Of a stretch of 64,000 bases of DNA, positions 60,662 to 64,000 are shown piece after piece. How positions within the stretch are numbered: position 1 is the first letter of the stretch; each line of letters begins with the position of its first letter. The translations under genes were made by a program, and so were the position numbers. The stretch spans positions 30,372 through 94,371 of the forward strand of contig NZ_JAPFGY010000012.1 of NCBI RefSeq assembly GCF_026586795.1, written 5' to 3'. The notes beneath the pieces are model-generated. The model saw only the letters and a list, made by a program, of their open reading frames with translations. It did no database searches and had not been told where the DNA came from. This stretch comes from Erythrobacter sp. WG. Lineage in GTDB: Bacteria > Pseudomonadota > Alphaproteobacteria > Sphingomonadales > Sphingomonadaceae.

Positions 60662-61789
60662 GTGGCGCTGCTGACCTATCTCACCACCAATCACTTCGAT
60701 TTCGGCGCGATCGCCAAGCTTGCCCCGGAGGCGGCGCGGTTTGGCATCACGCGCCCGCTCATCGCCACCGACGCAGGCGTGCGCGCGGCGGGGCTGCTCG
60801 ACAAGGTGCTGGAGGCGCTGGGGCCGGTGGAGGCGGTGACAGTCTATGACCAGACCCCCGGCAACCCGACCGAGCGGGCGGTGCTGGAAGCGCTGGCGCT
60901 TTACGAGAGCGAGGGGTGCAACGGGGTGATCTGCCTTGGCGGCGGATCACCGATGGATCTGGGCAAGGCTGTCGCGCTGCTGGCGCGCTGCGGCGGGCCG
61001 CTGGCGCAGTATGATCCGCTCGCCGGCGGGCGCGGCAAGGCGACCGACATCGCCCCGCTGATCGCCATTCCCACTACCTCGGGCACGGGAAGCGAGGTCT
61101 CGCTCGGCTTTGTCATCATCATGGAGGACGGGCGCAAGCTGACCTTTGCCAGCCCGCTGTTCATCCCCAAGGTGGCGATCTGCGACCCTGACCTGACGCT
61201 CGGCCTGCCCGCGATGCTGACCGCGGCGACCGGGATGGACGCGATCACCCACTGCATCGAGGCCTTCCTCACCCCCACCGTCAACCCGCCTGCCGAGGGC
61301 GTGGCGCTCGATGGGCTGCGGCGGGGCTGGCGCCATATCGAGCGGGCGGTGGCCGACGGCGCTGATCGGGAAGCGCGCTGGGAGATGATGATGGCTTCGA
61401 CCGAGGGCGCCTATGCCTTCGTCAAGGGACTGGGCGCGGTCCATGCGATGAGCCATGCCGCCGGGCGGATCGAGGCGCTGCGGCTCCACCACGGCACGCT
61501 GAATGCGCTGTTCCTGCCGGCCGTGCTGCGCTTCAACGCGGCGGCCTGCGGCGAGAAATATGCCCGGCTGCGCGAAGCGATGGGCCTTGGCGCCGGGGCG
61601 GATCTGGCCGATGCCGTGGCGACGATGAACCAGCGGATCGGGATCCCTTCCGGCCTTGCGGCGATGGGCGTTACCGACGATCACATGCCGGGCATTGTCG
61701 AATATGCCCAGAAGGACCTGGCGGCCCTGTCCAACCCAGTGCGCGCCGGGGCCGACGACTACGCGGCGATGGTGGCTGCGACGATGTAG
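60662..61789 (+). CDS. Iron-containing (group III) alcohol dehydrogenase
   Basis: The 375-residue protein has cofactor loop CLGGGSPMDLGKA, then IPTTSGTGSEVS. Predicted iron ligands are Asp193 and His197 (TGMDAITHCIEAF), His261 (GAVHAMSHAAG) and His277 (RLHHGTLNALFLP). The spacing of the last two is two residues longer than in FucO. It oxidises or reduces an unknown alcohol/aldehyde. Following hisI by 18 bases, it may replace a zinc alcohol dehydrogenase in low zinc. The start is a GTG. Confidence 0.9.
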   Translation: MALLTYLTTNHFDFGAIAKLAPEAARFGITRPLIATDAGVRAAGLLDKVLEALGPVEAVTVYDQTPGNPTERAVLEALALYESEGCNGVICLGGGSPMDLGKAVALLARCGGPLAQYDPLAGGRGKATDIAPLIAIPTTSGTGSEVSLGFVIIMEDGRKLTFASPLFIPKVAICDPDLTLGLPAMLTAATGMDAITHCIEAFLTPTVNPPAEGVALDGLRRGWRHIERAVADGADREARWEMMMASTEGAYAFVKGLGAVHAMSHAAGRIEALRLHHGTLNALFLPAVLRFNAAACGEKYARLREAMGLGAGADLADAVATMNQRIGIPSGLAAMGVTDDHMPGIVEYAQKDLAALSNPVRAGADDYAAMVAATM

Positions 61790-61795
61790 CAGGCC

Positions 61796-62293
61796 TCAGG
61801 CCGGGCCTTTGCCGGTTTCGTCGCAGGCCTGGCAGATCCCGGTGACTTCCATGACCTTGCGCAGCGCCCGGAAATGCGCCGCTCTGGTCTGGACATCGAC
61901 AGCCTCCTCGATTGCGCTGGCCTCGACCGCCTCAACCGCGCCGCAGCCTTCGCACATGAGCAGGACCCCGCCCGCGCCTGCCGCCGGGTCCGCGAGGCAA
62001 TAGGCCTGCCGGCTTTCCACCCGTCGCACCACGGCGCAGTCCATCAGCACATCAAGCACGCGGTACACACTGTTGGGCGCGACCGTCTTGCCGAGTGCGC
62101 TGCCAAGCCTGGCGGCGATCTCGTAGGCGCCAAGCGGCTGGGCAGAGCCGGCAATCTCGCGCAGAACGGCTTCGCGGAAAGGGGTGAGGCAGGTGCCGTG
62201 AGCAGCGAACTGCGCAGCCGCTCGCGCGCGCTGCTGCTCCCAGGCTTCTCCTATTTCAAGGTCAACGCCTTGATAACCCGAAAGATTCGCCAT
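61796..62293 (-). CDS. zur: Fur-family regulator, probable Zur
   Basis: The 165-residue protein has a winged helix (LTPFREAVLREIAGSAQPLG, NSVYRVLDVLMD) and a dimer domain with two CxxC motifs, in LMCEGCGAVE and at the end in GICQACDETG, which hold structural zinc as in Zur. Zur represses zinc-uptake and spare-enzyme genes when zinc is bound. The start is MANLSGYQG; an ATG 17 codons earlier is possible. It lies beside the hisI/ADH operon and 101 bases from a Zur-box-like site, supporting self-control. Confidence 0.88.
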   Translation of the reverse strand: MANLSGYQGVDLEIGEAWEQQRARAAAQFAAHGTCLTPFREAVLREIAGSAQPLGAYEIAARLGSALGKTVAPNSVYRVLDVLMDCAVVRRVESRQAYCLADPAAGAGGVLLMCEGCGAVEAVEASAIEEAVDVQTRAAHFRALRKVMEVTGICQACDETGKGPA

Positions 62294-62393
62294 TGAGCCC
62301 GATCCGTTTGGTGCCGGGGCAACCAAGCCTTCGGGGTAAACCATTACCCGCAGACCGGCTGCGCCTTGGGCAGATTACTTTGCAATCAGTGAT

Positions 62394-62410
62394 ATGTCAC
62401 GATATAACAC
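62394..62410. promoter_or_regulatory. Zur-box-like site between zur and the C59-type hydrolase gene
   Basis: ATGTCACGATATAACAC keeps the right half TATAACA of the consensus exactly and part of the left. Extended, GTGATATGTCACGATATAACAC (62389-62410) is a dyad at 16 of 22 positions. It lies between the divergent zur and hydrolase genes. Confidence 0.6.
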
Positions 62411-62509
62411 AACGTGATCGTAGTGACCGTTCTTGCAGGATTTTTTGCTGTTGCTGCTATGTCTGGGTGCAACCTGCGATTTCTGGGCAGAAGCGAGATG
62501 GAGATGTGC

Positions 62510-63574
62510 ATGAAGAATGCTCTTAAGGCCGGCGCCTTTCTGGCAGCCACGATGGCGCTCGTCGCAGCACCTGTGATCGCCGAAGCATGCACCCGTGCAG
62601 TCTATCAGGGGCCTGAAGGCCGCGTCCTCACCGGGCGCAGCATGGACTGGAAAATGCCGATGGTCAGCAACCTGTGGGCCTTCCCGCGCGGGATCGCGCG
62701 CGACGGGGCTGCGGGCCCGCGTTCGGTGCGATGGAATGCGAAGTACGGGAGCCTTGCTGTCTCGGGCTATGACATCGCCACGGCTGATGGGATGAACGAG
62801 GCAGGACTGGTGGTGAACCTGCTTTGGGAAGTCGAAGCAACCTATCCCGAGGACGACGGCAAGACGCCGATGATCTCGCTTTCGGTTTTCCCGCAATACC
62901 TGCTTGATCGCTACGCCAGCGTGGCTGAAGCGGTTGCCGATCTTGCGGCCAATCCGGTGCTGGTGCAAGGCGGCGAAGTCCCGGTTGGCCCCCCGGGCAA
63001 AGCCGCGACGGTGCATGTCTCGATCTCCGATGCAAGCGGCGACAGCGCCATCATCGAATTCGTCAAGGGCAAGATGGTCGTGCATCACAGCCGCGAATAT
63101 CAGGTGATGACGAACGAACCGACGTTCGAGCGCCAGCTGGCCATCCGTGAATATTGGAAAGGTGTTAACCCGCGCGAATTCCTACCCGGAACGGTGCGTG
63201 CCACCGATCGTTTCGTGCGGGCGAGCTTCTATATCAACGCGGTGGAACAGACCGCTGATCCGCGCCGCGCGGCGGCTTCGGTGTTCAGCGTGATCCGGCA
63301 CGTCTCGGTGCCCTGGGGCTTTTCGATTGCCGATGCGCCCAATCTCTCAACGACACGTTGGCGGGTGGTGGCTGACCATAAGGACCGGCGCTACTATGTC
63401 GAATCCGTGAACTCGCCGAGCGTGTTCTGGGTGGATCTCGACAAGCTGGACTTCAGGCCAAGCGCACGGGTGAAGAAGCTCGACCTCGGTATGGACATGG
63501 AGCGGGTGCTGTCGGGCGAGACGTCGGCGCAATTCACGCCTGCCGATGCTTTCCGTTTTCAGCCGGCTGATTGA
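62510..63574 (+). CDS. Exported linear amide C-N hydrolase (choloylglycine hydrolase family)
   Basis: The 354-residue protein has a signal peptide whose predicted cut (VIAEA/CTRA) exposes Cys27, the usual N-terminal nucleophile of family C59. TGRSMDW, then DGMNEAGLVVNLLW, then an Asn/Arg-rich middle (ATVHVSISDASGDSAIIEF, YQVMTNEPTFERQL) complete the Ntn fold. Relatives cleave bile-salt, penicillin or acyl-homoserine-lactone amides. The ATG at 62510 follows GGAG. Sharing a Zur-box-like region with zur, it is likely induced by zinc shortage. Confidence 0.9.
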   Translation: MKNALKAGAFLAATMALVAAPVIAEACTRAVYQGPEGRVLTGRSMDWKMPMVSNLWAFPRGIARDGAAGPRSVRWNAKYGSLAVSGYDIATADGMNEAGLVVNLLWEVEATYPEDDGKTPMISLSVFPQYLLDRYASVAEAVADLAANPVLVQGGEVPVGPPGKAATVHVSISDASGDSAIIEFVKGKMVVHHSREYQVMTNEPTFERQLAIREYWKGVNPREFLPGTVRATDRFVRASFYINAVEQTADPRRAAASVFSVIRHVSVPWGFSIADAPNLSTTRWRVVADHKDRRYYVESVNSPSVFWVDLDKLDFRPSARVKKLDLGMDMERVLSGETSAQFTPADAFRFQPAD

Positions 63575-63904
63575 GGCGCAGCCCTTGCTCTGGCCAGAAA
63601 GGCGAAGAATGGGGCCTCGTCGGTGGCAAGTCCCAGCCGCCGGAAGCCCCCACTCCGCTTTCGGGAGCGGGCAGGAGGCGTGGACATGATTGTAACGGGC
63701 CGGGATGACGGTTGGGGCGCAATCGGTTTGAGTGCAGAATTCCGGCCTTTCCCAGGCGTCGCCCCATAGCTGACTGGCCGGTATTGGCGAAGACAGTCAC
63801 TCGGCATACCGTCTGGGAGCGACTGCAAAGTCCCAGAGCCGGCAATTCAGACGTGACGGTGCCCTGCACGGGGCAATCCCGAGGCTAATACCAAAGCGCA
63901 TTGA
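63575..63904. other. Non-coding stretch before the IS element
   Basis: About 330 bases follow the hydrolase stop with no gene that I can support; frames here lack start signals or familiar residues. The last ~20 bases, around TAATACCAAAGCGCA (63887 onward), are probably the end of the insertion sequence. Confidence 0.45.
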
Positions 63905-64000
63905 TCATGACCCATGCGCCCATTGCCGCATGCCGATGGACATGATGCGCCACGGCTGATTGACGAGGTTGTTCCAGGCGAAGCAGCAGTGGTCGACGAT
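63905..64000 (-). mobile_element. IS630-type transposase, C-terminal end only
   Basis: The minus strand, open from the right edge, reads 31 residues to a TGA at 63905-63907: a stretch with CCFAWNNLVNQPWRIMSIGM followed by RQWAHG. The WNN-x-QPWRIMSIG pattern is characteristic of the C-terminus of IS630-family transposases. The remainder lies outside the window. Confidence 0.7.

Noticed and set aside
62414..62509. N-terminal extension of the C59-type hydrolase with a lipobox-like MSGC
   Set aside because: The downstream ATG at 62510 has a good GGAG site and a standard signal peptide ending at the catalytic Cys; the extension would also begin next to the operator-like site.

Overview
The window is GC-rich, densely coded alphaproteobacterial DNA. 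A carotenoid cluster (crtY, crtI, crtB), a TorF-type porin, several TonB receptors and short palindromic repeats of the kind common in Sphingomonadales point to an Erythrobacter/Porphyrobacter-like organism. This placement is inferred from gene content, not from a marker gene. No rRNA, complete tRNA or CRISPR array was seen.

Layout. 1-9.8 kb: a cut hydrophilic protein, an HTH protein, a DUF2726 protein, a RidA-like protein, thiC with a TPP riboswitch, a sulfide-detoxification locus (TauE/SafE, rhodanese, BigR-like repressor, persulfide dioxygenase-like MBL protein), a secreted amidohydrolase and a MipA-like protein. 9.9-14.8 kb: crtY-crtI, a DUF559 nuclease gene framed by inverted palindromic repeats, a LOG-family gene and crtB. 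14.9-18.9 kb: a biotin-dependent acyl-CoA carboxylase (two subunits) with a small secreted NTF2-like protein. 18.9-26.3 kb: an MFS exporter, dinB, a Nudix protein, pgl, dps, a GDT1-like membrane protein, a PhoX-like protein and a beta-propeller phytase. 26.4-33 kb: an SDR, two outer-membrane proteins whose mRNAs share a hairpin over the Shine-Dalgarno, an AHL/penicillin acylase and a HAD dehalogenase. 33-39 kb: a two-component system divergent from a TonB receptor, a retropepsin-like protease and a small secreted protein. 39-40.3 kb: a degenerate stretch with a tRNA-Gly 3' fragment. 40.3-45 kb: a TolC-HlyD-ABC2-ABC2 export operon without an ATPase.

The most interesting part is 45.3-63.6 kb, which reads as a zinc-starvation island. 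It holds a COG0523/CobW GTPase with a His-rich loop and a C45 hydrolase behind a Zur-box-like palindrome, a LysR regulator divergent from an NTF2-like protein plus the bicarbonate transporter pair sbtA-sbtB, and a long leftward operon of folE, a ZnuD-like receptor, an M3 peptidase, an exported Fe/Mn superoxide dismutase and an S9 peptidase. A divergent operon carries a second-type cysS, a hisI whose first zinc cysteine is Asp, and an iron-type alcohol dehydrogenase. A Fur/Zur regulator follows, with another exported Ntn hydrolase across a Zur-box-like site. Together they suggest zinc uptake, metallochaperoning and replacement or back-up of zinc enzymes under one regulator.

The right edge is a truncated IS630-type transposase. 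All functions are inferred from sequence alone.
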